Positions 49,480 through 59,368 are shown, numbered from the stretch's first letter. The stretch: DNA of 64,000 nucleotides from Vibrio genomosp. F10 str. ZF-129 (GCF_000287055.2 NZ_AJYQ02000107.1:1-64000); one strand, 5' to 3'. Numbers and translations: made by a program. The notes: a model not told the origin generated them from the sequence alone.

Positions 49480-49590
49480 AAAAATGGAAACAAGATGGAA
49501 AGAGAAGGCAGGAAATAGGGTGGAAAAGAGGCCCATCTTCGGTTTCTACCCTGTATTGAACCTATTTCCGTCCTATTTTAGGCTTATTAT
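49480..49590. other. purine/pyrimidine-biased segment between recG and trmH
   Basis: A purine-rich run (about 49484-49527) is followed by a pyrimidine-rich run with partial complementarity; GGAAATAGG near 49511 pairs with CCTATTTCC near 49561. It may act as a hairpin terminator for trmH, but the pairing is long-range and imperfect. Confidence 0.4.
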
Positions 49591-49612
49591 CAGCTTCTTT
49601 TCGACTCAGCTT

Positions 49613-50299
49613 TTATGCTTTTTGCATCTCTTTCCACCAAGCTTCATCGGCCACGATTTGTCCTTCGTGATCCAGAGGTGGGTAAGGCAATTTCTTACGT
49701 TTCGCGACTTTCGCAAGTACCGGGTGACCGCGTTCAAATAGCGTACGGTGAATCGATTCTTCGGGAATAGCGCTCTCTTCTCGATCGTACATGCCCGCTT
49801 CTTGGCGTTGGCGCTGCGCTTCGTATAAAACAATCGCGCTCGCCACTGACACATTGAGTGATTGCACCATGCCCATCATTGGAATGATGATGTCTTGGTC
49901 AGCAAGCTCTAGTGCTTTTTTGGAGGCTCCTACCTTTTCATTGCCAAGAATGATGGCGGTCGGTTTGGTGTAATCAATCTCGCGAAAATCAACCGCGGTA
50001 TCAGATAGGTTCGTGACTAAAATCTGCATGCCCTGTGCTTTGAATTCGGCGACTGCATCAATAATGTCGTTGTGTGTGTCGACTTCTACCCAGTTTCTTG
50101 CGCCTGCTGAGGTGTGGCTGAGTGTACGCATCTGAGCACTAGGCCAAATTGCATGGATTTTGTGAATACCGGTTGCATCAGCGGTACGGATAATCGCCGA
50201 AACGTTATTGGGTTTATGGACTTCTTCCAAGCACAAAGTGAGGTCGGTTTGACGAGCTTTGAGGACATCTTGAATGCGTTGGTAGCGTTCTAAATTCAT
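49613..50299 (-). CDS. trmH: tRNA (guanosine(18)-2'-O)-methyltransferase TrmH
   Basis: Methylates the ribose of G18 in tRNA using SAM. SpoU family with the trefoil knot: motif 1 NNVSAIIRTADATG, motif 2 AIILGNEKVGAS, motif 3 MVQSLNVSVASAIVLYEAQRQR. 228 residues including the C-terminal extension seen in E. coli TrmH. It lies 90 bases after spoT, the order seen in E. coli (spoT-trmH-recG). Confidence 0.97.
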   Translation of the reverse strand: MNLERYQRIQDVLKARQTDLTLCLEEVHKPNNVSAIIRTADATGIHKIHAIWPSAQMRTLSHTSAGARNWVEVDTHNDIIDAVAEFKAQGMQILVTNLSDTAVDFREIDYTKPTAIILGNEKVGASKKALELADQDIIIPMMGMVQSLNVSVASAIVLYEAQRQRQEAGMYDREESAIPEESIHRTLFERGHPVLAKVAKRKKLPYPPLDHEGQIVADEAWWKEMQKA

Positions 50300-50388
50300 A
50301 GGTTTCTAATCTTTTCCATTATGATTTTATTGTGCCGATATTGTAAAAATGCGCCCAATTATGAGCGCATTTTAAAGGCGTAAACAAG

Positions 50389-52509
50389 CTAGTTTCTCTT
50401 GCGTCGAACTCTCAACGCTTGAGGCATCACTCGAATCTTCTTCATGATCCCAGCAAGATGCACACGATCTTTCGTTGTCAGTAGCATGGTGATGGTATAT
50501 AAGCGACCGTCACGCTCTTCCGTTGAAATTCCGTGAATATTCGAGCCCGTTTTAGAGATAACATTGGTCAATTCTGCTAGAGCCCCTTGGCTATTTTGCA
50601 TATCGATCGTTAACTCGGTAATGAACTCTTGCTCGTAATCTTCGGTCCATTCAACGCCCATGTACTTATCGGGTTCTTTTTGGTACCCGCGAACATTCGG
50701 ACACGTTTCGCGGTGGACCACAAGGCCACGACCTGGAGAGACGTGCGCTATGATGTGATCATCAGGGATTGGGTGACAACATTTCGCGAACGTCAGTAGG
50801 ATTCCTTCAGCCCCTCGAATTGGCAGTTTCTTCTTAGGCTTTCCATCTTTGGTGATCACTTCGGTTAATTCATCGCTATCGCCTAGCAAGCGTCGAGCGA
50901 TGACGATACTCATGAGTTCACCAAGACCAATAGCGGCCAATAAATCTTCCAATGTCGGGATTTTTAGGTCACTCAGCACTTGTTGAATATTGTCTTCACT
51001 GACATCGGAAATCGACTGATCACCGAGTGCGTGATTAAGCAGACGACGACCCAGTGTGACCGATTCTTCACGACGCATGGTTTTCAGTACTTGACGAATC
51101 TTAGTGCGGGCTCGAGAAGTCACCACATAGTTAAGCCAGGCTGCATTTGGGCGCGCGCCAGGTGCACTGATGATTTCGATGGTTTGCCCGTTCTTTAGCG
51201 ATTTGCTCAGTGGGTATGGGTTTCTATCGACACGAGCACCGACACACATATTGCCCACATCGGTATGCACCGCGTACGCAAAGTCGACAGCGGTTGCCCC
51301 TGCGGGCAGTTCAACGATGCGACCTTTTGGTGTGAAGACGTAAATTTCATCTGGGAACAGATCAGATTTCACGTTTTCAATGAACTCAAAAGAGTTACCG
51401 GCACTTTGCTGAAGTTCGAGTAGGCTTTGCATCCAGCGCTGAGCTTTCACTTGCGCTGTTGTGCCAGTGCGATCACTGTCATTTTTATATGACCAGTGCG
51501 CAGCGACACCTTTGTCGGCCATTTGGTCCATGTCTTCAGTGCGAATCTGTACTTCAACTGGAACACCGTGAGGGCCAATCATTGAGGTATGTAAAGATTG
51601 ATAACCATTGGCTTTTGGAACCGCAATGTAATCTTTCATGCGACCAGGGCGAGGCTTATACAAACTGTGAACTTGACCAAGAACGCGGTAACAGGTGTCT
51701 ACACTGTCGATGACCACACGGAACGCATAGATATCCATAATGGTATGGAATCGCTGATCTTTGGTTTTCATCTTGTTGTAGATGGAATAAAGGTTTTTCT
51801 CGCGTCCGAACACTCGAGCTTTGAGCCCGAAATCTTCTAGGCGGCCTTCAATCTCACTGTGAATGCGCTGAATCATCTCTTTTCGGTTGCCACGCGCGGC
51901 TTTGACCACTTCTCGAAGGACTCGATAGCGATTAGGGTAGAGCGCTTCAAAACCCAGCTCTTCTAGCTCTGTTTTGATATTGTGGATACCGAGGCGATGC
52001 GCCAAAGGAGAGTATATTTCAAGAGTCTCACGAGCGATGCGACGTTTTTTATCAGGGCGCAATGCACCTAATGTACGCATGTTGTGAGTACGGTCAGCAA
52101 GCTTGATTAAAATAACGCGGATGTCTTGCACCATTGCAAGGACCATCTTACGGAAGTTTTCAGCTTGAGCTTCTTTGCGATCTCGAAATTTAAGCTTATC
52201 CAGCTTAGACACACCATCAACGAGTTCTGCAACTGTATTGCCAAACTGCGCTTCTAAATCTTCTTTTGTGACATCACAGTCTTCAATGACATCGTGAAGG
52301 AGAGCAGCTTGTAGAGTTTCAATATCCAGGCGCATTTCAGCTAAGATACGAGACACAGCAACAGGGTGGATGATGTATGGTTCACCGCTTGAGCGGGTTT
52401 GCCCTTCATGGGCGTCTCTTGCTACCACATAAGATTGACGCAGAGCCTCAATTTGAGGCTCTGTTAGGTATTCTTGGGCAACGTCTTTGAGGCTATCAAA
52501 TAGATACAA
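50389..52509 (-). CDS. spoT: bifunctional (p)ppGpp synthetase/hydrolase SpoT
   Basis: Main (p)ppGpp hydrolase, with weak synthetase activity. HD hydrolase domain (HEGQTRSSGEPYIIHP, LLHDVIED, about 30-180), synthetase domain (MKDYIAVPKANGYQSLHT), TGS (about 385-445), helical and zinc-finger-like region (KCCHPIPDD), and a C-terminal ACT domain. 706 residues. The start codon is TTG (MYLFDSLKD), as in the E. coli gene; it is followed in frame by the conserved N terminus and no ATG is near. The weak start suggests that low translation is kept. It follows rpoZ. Confidence 0.98.
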   Translation of the reverse strand: MYLFDSLKDVAQEYLTEPQIEALRQSYVVARDAHEGQTRSSGEPYIIHPVAVSRILAEMRLDIETLQAALLHDVIEDCDVTKEDLEAQFGNTVAELVDGVSKLDKLKFRDRKEAQAENFRKMVLAMVQDIRVILIKLADRTHNMRTLGALRPDKKRRIARETLEIYSPLAHRLGIHNIKTELEELGFEALYPNRYRVLREVVKAARGNRKEMIQRIHSEIEGRLEDFGLKARVFGREKNLYSIYNKMKTKDQRFHTIMDIYAFRVVIDSVDTCYRVLGQVHSLYKPRPGRMKDYIAVPKANGYQSLHTSMIGPHGVPVEVQIRTEDMDQMADKGVAAHWSYKNDSDRTGTTAQVKAQRWMQSLLELQQSAGNSFEFIENVKSDLFPDEIYVFTPKGRIVELPAGATAVDFAYAVHTDVGNMCVGARVDRNPYPLSKSLKNGQTIEIISAPGARPNAAWLNYVVTSRARTKIRQVLKTMRREESVTLGRRLLNHALGDQSISDVSEDNIQQVLSDLKIPTLEDLLAAIGLGELMSIVIARRLLGDSDELTEVITKDGKPKKKLPIRGAEGILLTFAKCCHPIPDDHIIAHVSPGRGLVVHRETCPNVRGYQKEPDKYMGVEWTEDYEQEFITELTIDMQNSQGALAELTNVISKTGSNIHGISTEERDGRLYTITMLLTTKDRVHLAGIMKKIRVMPQALRVRRKRN

Positions 52510-52596
52510 ATTATAGGCCCGGCAGGTTGTTTAATGGTAATAAGCAACTTACTTTACTTTGCAAAGAAATGTACAAAGAAATCACTAGCAAGCCAG

Positions 52597-52626
52597 TTCT
52601 TCGTGGACAAGTTCTTTGCGGACAAG
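52597..52626. repeat. 15-bp tandem repeat (x2) abutting the rpoZ stop codon
   Basis: On the coding (minus) strand the TAG is followed at once by CTTGTCCGCAAAGAA and then CTTGTCCACGAAGAA (13 of 15 identical). Confidence 0.75.
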
Positions 52627-52899
52627 CTAGCGAGTGTGAGCGATGCTACTGACTGCTGCGAGTTCTGCTGCTTCTTGCTCTTGTTGCTCTTGGCGCTCAC
52701 GTGCGTCTAGAACATCTTTAGTAATAAGCCCTTCTTCGATTTCGCGTAGAGCGATAACCGTTGGCTTATCATTCTCTTCTGGCACTAATGAATCTTTACC
52801 GCCAGTCTGCATTTGACGAGCGCGGCGTGCCGAAATAAGAACTAGGTCGAAACGATTACCTACTTTTTCAACAGCATCTTGAACAGTTACGCGTGCCAT
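52627..52899 (-). CDS. rpoZ: RNA polymerase omega subunit
   Basis: Helps assemble and stabilise RNA polymerase and forms part of one ppGpp site. 90 residues with the conserved [28 protein letters not shown] start (quoted in part) and the [10 protein letters not shown] motif. GGAG lies upstream. It sits between gmk and spoT, as in E. coli, so the ppGpp enzyme and its target lie together. Confidence 0.97.
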   Translation of the reverse strand: MARVTVQDAVEKVGNRFDLVLISARRARQMQTGGKDSLVPEENDKPTVIALREIEEGLITKDVLDARERQEQQEQEAAELAAVSSIAHTR

Positions 52900-53081
52900 G
52901 AGGACTCCAATTAGTTAACTTAAATTTTTAATGACGAGAAAGTATACAAGCTTATATCAATACTTTCTAGCGATTAAATAGATTTGATCCTAAAGGATCT
53001 TGTGTAATAAAGGCGCTAAGAGTGAGTGTGAATTCTCAGAGCCGCTATATTCATTTCGCGTATTTTGGCTAGTCAGGTCGA

Positions 53082-53985
<904 letters not shown>

Positions 53986-54001
53986 TGGCAATCGTTTGCT
54001 T
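53986..54001. promoter_or_regulatory. PurR operator
   Basis: TGGCAATCGTTTGCTT matches the PurR consensus ANGCAANCGNTTNCNT at every fixed position except the first. It lies about 105 bases before the riboswitch, and its right half overlaps a possible -35 (TTGCTT). It should let purine-bound PurR repress transcription of the permease. Confidence 0.65.
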
Positions 54002-54105
54002 GTTTATCAAGCGTTTGATTTATTGTGTAATTTTTATTCTTAATTCATGTCGAAAATCATTGAATTATTCACCGGAGCGATTAAAATTCGCGCCAAAGTT
54101 TTATC

Positions 54106-54173
54106 GCACTGTATATGTTTAGTGATTTGGTCTAAACGTTTCTACTACTGAGCCTAACTCGGTTGCTACAGTC
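54106..54173 (+). promoter_or_regulatory. purine riboswitch aptamer, guanine type
   Basis: All elements of the purine aptamer line up with the B. subtilis xpt numbering without gaps. P1 ACTGTA/TACAGT (54108-54113, 54167-54172). P2 54117-54123/54131-54137. L2 GATTTGG (xpt GAUAUGG). J2/3 GTTTCTAC (54138-54145), identical to the conserved core. P3 54146-54151/54159-54164 with L3 GCCTAAC, whose CC can pair with the GG of L2. The specificity base (position 74) is C at 54166, which reads guanine/hypoxanthine, not adenine. Odd points: position 73 is G instead of A, and P2 and P3 each have a T-T mismatch. Confidence 0.85.
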
Positions 54174-54195
54174 ATTTTTGGTTGTGTCGCTGTTA

Positions 54196-54261
54196 AACGG
54201 ACCTTCATATTCAGCGTGATAATCCCACCGAATTTTTAAATTAACTGAATAGGGTTCCGTT
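54196..54261 (+). promoter_or_regulatory. riboswitch expression platform (Shine-Dalgarno sequester)
   Basis: AACGGACCTT (54196-54205) can pair with AGGGTTCCGTT (54251-54261), with one bulged T and one wobble. This pairing buries the AGGG ribosome binding site and ends right at the GTG start (54262). A competing CGCTG/CAGCG hairpin (54188-54192, 54212-54216) surrounds the left arm. No terminator is seen, so control is probably at translation. Confidence 0.65.
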
Positions 54262-55632
54262 GTGAGCATCGATACTAGTATTAAGGATAGAGCGTCTGAT
54301 TCTTTTCTTGAGTCAACCTTCAAAATTACCGAAAGAAAATCCACCATTGGCACAGAGCTGTATGCCGGCTTTATTACTTTTTTGGCCATGAGTTACATCC
54401 TCGCGGTTAACCCAGCGATTCTAGGTGATATTCCTGGTATGGATCGTGGTGCCATCTTTACCGCTACCGCACTGGCGGCTGCGCTTGCAACGCTGGTGAT
54501 GGGCGTATTTGGTAATTACCCTGTGATGCTTGCACCAGGGATGAGTATGAACGGCTTTTTTAAAGGGCTATTGTTCAGTGGCTCTGTCGCTTTGGTTTGG
54601 CATGAAGCGTTGTTTGGTATTTTCTTATCAGGTGTGCTCTATCTAATTCTTTCAATGACGAACTTGCGCAAAGCCATGATTGAGTCGATTCCCGAAGATC
54701 TTAAGTTGGCGATTACCGTTTCTCTCGGCCTATTTATCGCTTTTCTAGGCTTAAAGAACGCAGGCATCATTGTGTCGAATCCGTTTGTTCTTGTCGGTAT
54801 GGGAGATATTACTAATCCACAAGTGTTGATCGCGTTCATCAGTATTTTTATCGCTTTGGGCTGTATGGTTCGTGATATTAAACTGGCGACGTTCATTTCG
54901 TTTGTTTCAGCGATCGTTTTAACTATTCTTGCTGATATTTTCTTGGGCACCAATCACGCGCCGATCCCAGATCAGTTTGTCACTATGCCACCAAGTATGG
55001 AAGGCAGTTTTGGTGCGATCTTTAACTTCTCAGGATTTACCGCAGAGAAGATGTTTGATCTGCTTTTCATCGTGATCATCTTCTTGATTGTCGATTTCTT
55101 TGATGGGCTAAGTACGATTGTTGGTGTTGGTCGTGATGCGGGTATTATCGATAAAGATGGCAAGGTACCGAATGCACGCTCAGCATTGGTTGCTGATGCA
55201 GGCGGAACCGTGATTGGTTCAGTATTAGGTACGACGTCTATTACCGCATTCTCTGAATCGGGTATTGCTTCTTCACAAGGGGCGAAAACTGGCTTGGCTG
55301 CGGTGATGGTTGCCGGTTTATTCTTAATCTCGCTATTCTTATATCCGCTGTTCTCTATCTTCTCTGCTGCGATGGTGGCACCCGCGATGGTGGTGGTTGG
55401 TATCTACATGATTGGTCGCCTAGGTCAAATTAACTGGGAAAAGAAAGAGTCACGCATTGCTGCCTTCTTTACCATCATGTTTACAGTATTAAGTTTCTCT
55501 CCTGCAAACGGCATGGCGATGGGCTTTATCAGTTATGCATTTACGATGGTGGTTGCGGGTAAAGGCAAGCAAGTCCACCCAGTGATTTACGCGCTGTGTG
55601 TGTTGTTCATGACTTACTTGGTTCTATTATAA
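54262..55632 (+). CDS. NCS2 family purine permease (guanine/hypoxanthine type)
   Basis: Inner-membrane purine:proton symporter of the AzgA/PbuG (COG2252) branch. 456 residues with about 12-14 hydrophobic segments; family features 'GTELYAGFITFLAMSYILAVNP' near the start, 'APGMSMNGFF' and 'DFFDGLSTIVGVGRDAG'. The start is GTG, right behind a riboswitch-controlled ribosome binding site. The control elements (PurR box plus a guanine-type riboswitch) support guanine or hypoxanthine as substrate. Convergent with yicC. Confidence 0.93.
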   Translation: MSIDTSIKDRASDSFLESTFKITERKSTIGTELYAGFITFLAMSYILAVNPAILGDIPGMDRGAIFTATALAAALATLVMGVFGNYPVMLAPGMSMNGFFKGLLFSGSVALVWHEALFGIFLSGVLYLILSMTNLRKAMIESIPEDLKLAITVSLGLFIAFLGLKNAGIIVSNPFVLVGMGDITNPQVLIAFISIFIALGCMVRDIKLATFISFVSAIVLTILADIFLGTNHAPIPDQFVTMPPSMEGSFGAIFNFSGFTAEKMFDLLFIVIIFLIVDFFDGLSTIVGVGRDAGIIDKDGKVPNARSALVADAGGTVIGSVLGTTSITAFSESGIASSQGAKTGLAAVMVAGLFLISLFLYPLFSIFSAAMVAPAMVVVGIYMIGRLGQINWEKKESRIAAFFTIMFTVLSFSPANGMAMGFISYAFTMVVAGKGKQVHPVIYALCVLFMTYLVLL

Positions 55633-55660
55633 ATTAAGTGATTAACTGTCCAGTAAAAAT

Positions 55661-55697
55661 AAAAAAACCAGAGCAAAAAATGGCTCTGGTTTTTTTT
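55661..55697. terminator. bidirectional terminator between the purine permease and yicC
   Basis: AAAAAAACCAGAGC / GCTCTGGTTTTTTT with an eight-base loop and long T-runs on both strands. Confidence 0.92.
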
Positions 55698-55715
55698 ATC
55701 TCAAAATAATTAATT

Positions 55716-56582
55716 CTATTCAATATTTTGGATCTGCTCACGCATCTGTTCGATAAGCACTTTTAGCTCAACACCTGATGCAGTGATGTCGGTGCTGATA
55801 GATTTAGACGCTAGCGTATTGGATTCGCGGTTGAACTCTTGCATCATGAAGTCTAGTTTACGACCACAAGCGCCACCTTTCTTCATCACAGCATTGGCTT
55901 CTTTCACGTGTGAATCTAAGCGATCCAGCTCTTCGGCTACATCGGATTTTTGTGCAAGCAAGATAAGCTCTTGTTCGACGCGAGAGCCATCGAGTTCAAT
56001 GTTCGCTTCTTCAAACTTCTTCAATAGACGCTCACGTTGCCATTCTAAAATTTCAGGCATGCGCGCGCGTACTTTCACCACTTCTTCTGTAATAGCCGCC
56101 AAACGTTGGTCGATCAGTGCTTTCATGTTGGCACCTTCGCTTGCACGCGCCTCGATGAACTCTTTAATTGCTTCATCAAATCCAACCAAAAGGTCTTTGT
56201 TGATGCTGTTCATGTCTTGCTCTGGTGTTTCCATAACACCCGGCCAGTTCATGATTTGAAATGGGTTCAAACGGCTCTCTTCGCCAGTTAACGACATCAC
56301 TTGATTTGCCGCATTGATCACTTGCTTAGCTAAATCTTGATTGATGGTTAAATCGCCTTTAGCGGCAGGGTTTGCTTCAAAACGCAGATTACACTCTACT
56401 TTTCCGCGCGCTAAACGCTTACGAAAACGCTCACGAAGCACTGGCTCTAAACCGCGAAACTGCTCTGGCATGCGGAAATAAGTTTCTAAGTAACGCTGGT
56501 TTACCGAGCGGATTTCCCAAACAGCGGTACCCCATTCGCCTTTCACTTCTTTACGTGCGTAGGCTGTCATACTATAAATCAT
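55716..56582 (-). CDS. yicC: endoribonuclease YicC
   Basis: YicC/YloC family RNA endonuclease. 288 residues: N-terminal YicC domain (MIYSMTAYARKEVKGEWG) and C-terminal DUF1732 domain (GACGRKLDFMMQEFNRESNT). ATG 56582 has AGGAAA upstream and matches family starts. Divergent from rph, the same neighbour as in E. coli. Confidence 0.95.
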   Translation of the reverse strand: MIYSMTAYARKEVKGEWGTAVWEIRSVNQRYLETYFRMPEQFRGLEPVLRERFRKRLARGKVECNLRFEANPAAKGDLTINQDLAKQVINAANQVMSLTGEESRLNPFQIMNWPGVMETPEQDMNSINKDLLVGFDEAIKEFIEARASEGANMKALIDQRLAAITEEVVKVRARMPEILEWQRERLLKKFEEANIELDGSRVEQELILLAQKSDVAEELDRLDSHVKEANAVMKKGGACGRKLDFMMQEFNRESNTLASKSISTDITASGVELKVLIEQMREQIQNIE

Positions 56583-56644
56583 CGAATTTTCCTGTCTCAA
56601 TATTAGGTGAAAATTAACCGCGCAATAGTAGCAGATTTTTCTAT

Positions 56645-56765
56645 CTAGTTTGTTTCCCCTACCGACTTTTCTTCGATCTTCTTGCCTTCCTCTTTCACCC
56701 CCCTCTTACTACCCTTTCTTTTCCTTCTTTCATATTTCCTATATAATCTTGCCCCAATTCACTCC
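56645..56765. other. pyrimidine-rich tract upstream of rph
   Basis: About 100 bases of the plus strand are nearly all C and T (TTCCTCTTTCACCCCCCTCT and similar), ending in TATATAATC, a possible -10. The run is open in the rph frame only by chance; the rph start lies at 56794. Confidence 0.5.
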
Positions 56766-56793
56766 GTCTCATCCAAATAAAGGTATATGCCCT

Positions 56794-57522
56794 ATGCGTC
56801 CAAACGATCGCGCAGCGGACCAAGTTCGCCCAATTAAAATTACTCGTAATTACACCGCATATGCAGAAGGTTCTGTGTTGGTTGAGTTCGGTAATACGAA
56901 AGTTTTGTGTAACGCAACGATTGAAGAGAACGTTCCTCGTTGGTTGAAAGGTCAAGGTAAAGGTTGGGTAACGGCAGAATACGGTATGTTGCCACGCGCG
57001 ACTCACACGCGTACTCGTCGTGAAGCGGCAAGTGGTAAGCAAGGTGGTCGTACGATGGAAATCCAACGTTTGATCGCTCGTAGCCTTCGTGCTGTGGTTG
57101 ATTTAAAGGCGATGGGTGAAATCATGATCACGGTTGATTGTGATGTTATTCAAGCGGATGGCGGTACTCGTACTGCTTCTATCTCTGGGGCCAGTGTGGC
57201 TATGGCTGATGCATTTCAGTCGCTTATTGCGAGCGGTAAGCTGAAAAAGAACCCAATGAAAGGGCATGTATCAGCGGTCTCGGTAGGTATTCTGGGTAAA
57301 GACATTCTATGTGACCTTGAATACGTTGAAGATTCAAAAGCCGATACCGATATGAATGTCGTGATGACGGAAGACGGTAAGATGATCGAAGTTCAAGGCA
57401 CCGCAGAAGGCGAACCGTTCAGCCATGAAGAGCTGATGGCGCTATTGGAGTCGGCGAGCAAAGGCATTCGAGAAATTGTCGCCGCACAGAAAGCCGCTTT
57501 AGCCGATACGCAGGCGGACTAG
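56794..57522 (+). CDS. rph: ribonuclease PH
   Basis: Phosphorolytic 3'-5' exoribonuclease that trims tRNA 3' ends. 242 residues with [16 protein letters not shown] at the start, '[17 protein letters not shown]', and the phosphate/RNA-binding '[18 protein letters not shown]'. The open frame extends upstream to 56650 through the pyrimidine tract, but the ATG at 56794 matches the family. Unlike E. coli K-12, the gene is intact. It lies just before pyrE with an attenuator between. Confidence 0.97.
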   Translation: MRPNDRAADQVRPIKITRNYTAYAEGSVLVEFGNTKVLCNATIEENVPRWLKGQGKGWVTAEYGMLPRATHTRTRREAASGKQGGRTMEIQRLIARSLRAVVDLKAMGEIMITVDCDVIQADGGTRTASISGASVAMADAFQSLIASGKLKKNPMKGHVSAVSVGILGKDILCDLEYVEDSKADTDMNVVMTEDGKMIEVQGTAEGEPFSHEELMALLESASKGIREIVAAQKAALADTQAD

Positions 57523-57529
57523 TTATTTC

Positions 57530-57561
57530 AATAGCTTCTATTTTATAGAGGCTATTTTTTT
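57530..57561 (+). terminator. pyrE attenuator after rph
   Basis: AATAGCTTCTAT / ATAGAGGCTATT (one wobble) with a three-base loop, followed by seven T. It starts only eight bases after the rph stop, as in E. coli, where coupled translation of rph and UTP level decide read-through into pyrE. Confidence 0.8.
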
Positions 57562-57655
57562 GCCTTTTCATAAGAGCAGTGGAGTATTCATTGCAATGAA
57601 AGAGGCGGTAAGAGAGACATTGTTTAAACCGTTATTTGAAAGATGAGAGAGAAAC

Positions 57656-58297
57656 ATGAAAGCATATCAACGTGAATTTATTGAGTTTGCCCTAGAGAAA
57701 GAAGTATTAAAATTTGGTGAGTTTACTTTAAAGTCAGGCCGCACAAGCCCTTACTTCTTCAATGCTGGATTGTTTAATACTGGGCGCGATTTGGCGCGTC
57801 TTGGTCGCTTCTATGCCGCGGCACTGGCCGATTCTGGTATTGAATTTGATGTACTATTTGGCCCCGCTTACAAAGGCATCCCAATTGCCACCACAACGGC
57901 GGTTGCGTTGGCGGATCATCATGATATCGATACACCATACTGTTTTAACCGTAAAGAAGCGAAAAACCACGGTGAAGGTGGCAACCTGGTGGGTAGTGAT
58001 TTAGCGGGTCGTATTATGTTGGTGGATGATGTGATCACAGCCGGTACGGCGATTCGTGAATCGATGGAAATCATTCAAGCGAATGGCGCAGACTTAGCGG
58101 GTGTGTTGGTAGCCATAGACCGTCAAGAAAAAGGCAAAGGTGAGTTGTCTGCGATTCAAGAAGTTGAGCGCGATTTTGGCTGTGCGATTATTTCCATTGT
58201 TAGCCTAACGGATCTGGTTACCTTCCTTGAAGAGAAAGGCACAGATGCAGCTAATCTAGAAGCGGTAAAAGCGTATCGCGCGCAGTACGGCATTTAA
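57656..58297 (+). CDS. pyrE: orotate phosphoribosyltransferase
   Basis: Makes OMP from orotate and PRPP in pyrimidine synthesis. 213 residues. The PRPP loop reads [19 protein letters not shown], and the flexible loop has [13 protein letters not shown]. Downstream of rph and its attenuator. A strong terminator follows. Confidence 0.98.
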   Translation: MKAYQREFIEFALEKEVLKFGEFTLKSGRTSPYFFNAGLFNTGRDLARLGRFYAAALADSGIEFDVLFGPAYKGIPIATTTAVALADHHDIDTPYCFNRKEAKNHGEGGNLVGSDLAGRIMLVDDVITAGTAIRESMEIIQANGADLAGVLVAIDRQEKGKGELSAIQEVERDFGCAIISIVSLTDLVTFLEEKGTDAANLEAVKAYRAQYGI

Positions 58298-58319
58298 AAG
58301 TTAGACTATAAAAGAATGA

Positions 58320-58358
58320 AAAAAGAGGCGAGAACAAAGAATGTTCTCGCCTCTTTTT
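58320..58358. terminator. bidirectional terminator between pyrE and the lipid A acyltransferase
   Basis: AAAAAGAGGCGAGAAC / GTTCTCGCCTCTTTTT, a 16-bp perfect stem with a seven-base loop. Confidence 0.95.
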
Positions 58359-58396
58359 ACGTACAGAGATCGGAATGTCAGCTTGTCTTAAACCGT

Positions 58397-59347
58397 CTAT
58401 TTGTATCGAATCCCTTTCTCTACGCTTTCATCTTCCATGGTCTTATAACGTTTATGCAGCCACATCCATTGCTCTGGCGCTCGTAAGATGATCTCTTCAA
58501 CGTATTTGTTCATATAAGCGGCCGCTGATTTTTCATCTTTTTGTGGGTAATGTTCTTCAACCGACTTATTTGCCAAAATCTCGTATTGTCCATCTTCATT
58601 TCTAAAACCAGAACCGACCACAATGGCGCACTTACTGGTATACGCGAAAAGACTGGTTCCAGTAGTTGTACAAGCATCTTGAACCGCAAAGAAAGGAACA
58701 AACGCCGATTTGTTGCGCCCGTAGTCATGGTCAGGAAGGTAGAACAACCGCCCACCATTGCGCAGTACTCGAATCATACTTTTGACGTCTTTACGGTCTA
58801 TCGCCCCATTACCATTTTGGGTCCGGCCACGGTACTGAATAAAATTGTAGGCTGGGTTGTTGTGTGGTCGATACGCACCAGAGCCAGGAAGACCTATCAC
58901 AGCAAAGGCTCGACAAGTGATCTCAAGATTGAGTGCGTGAACACAGCAAAGCAGGACACCTTTCCCATCTTTTTCATGTTGTTTTAGCGCTTCTGTGTCT
59001 TTATCGGTAATCAGTGTTTTAAAGCGCCATGTGGGCCAAAACCAGGCAATACCCGTTTCAATCAGCGCTAAACCGGTATTCTTAAAGTTTTCTTTGACCA
59101 GCGATTGGATTTCTTGCGGTGATTTGTCTGGGAAAGCGAGCTCGAGGTTTCGTGTGGCAACATGAACCCGCTTCTTGCCAAACCGCATCGCAACAAGCCC
59201 CATTGAGTGACCAAAACGAAGCAGCAGTCGATAAGGCAGCAGGTGGACAATCAAGGCCAATAATCCAAACCCTAGCCATACGGCCCAATACTTAGGGTGC
59301 AATAGCGCCATTGAAAAAGTGGGTTTGTCGTAGGTTCTTCTATTCAT
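58397..59347 (-). CDS. lipid A late acyltransferase (LpxL/LpxM/LpxN family)
   Basis: Inner-membrane enzyme adding a secondary acyl chain to Kdo-lipid A. 316 residues: N-terminal membrane anchor (about 15-40), catalytic HAL-NLE motif (H-x4-E) in CCVHALNLEITC, GAYRPHNNP, and a conserved WMWLHKRYKT near the C terminus. Vibrios carry several paralogues, including LpxL and LpxN near pyrE, so I do not choose between them and leave the symbol blank. Convergent with pyrE. Confidence 0.88.
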   Translation of the reverse strand: MNRRTYDKPTFSMALLHPKYWAVWLGFGLLALIVHLLPYRLLLRFGHSMGLVAMRFGKKRVHVATRNLELAFPDKSPQEIQSLVKENFKNTGLALIETGIAWFWPTWRFKTLITDKDTEALKQHEKDGKGVLLCCVHALNLEITCRAFAVIGLPGSGAYRPHNNPAYNFIQYRGRTQNGNGAIDRKDVKSMIRVLRNGGRLFYLPDHDYGRNKSAFVPFFAVQDACTTTGTSLFAYTSKCAIVVGSGFRNEDGQYEILANKSVEEHYPQKDEKSAAAYMNKYVEEIILRAPEQWMWLHKRYKTMEDESVEKGIRYK

Positions 59348-59368
59348 AGTGATGACTTCATCAAGTGG

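Noticed and set aside
49457-49741. Open frame of 94 codons across the recG-trmH gap
   Set aside because: It overlaps the 3' end of trmH on the other strand, and its translation only reflects the purine/pyrimidine bias.
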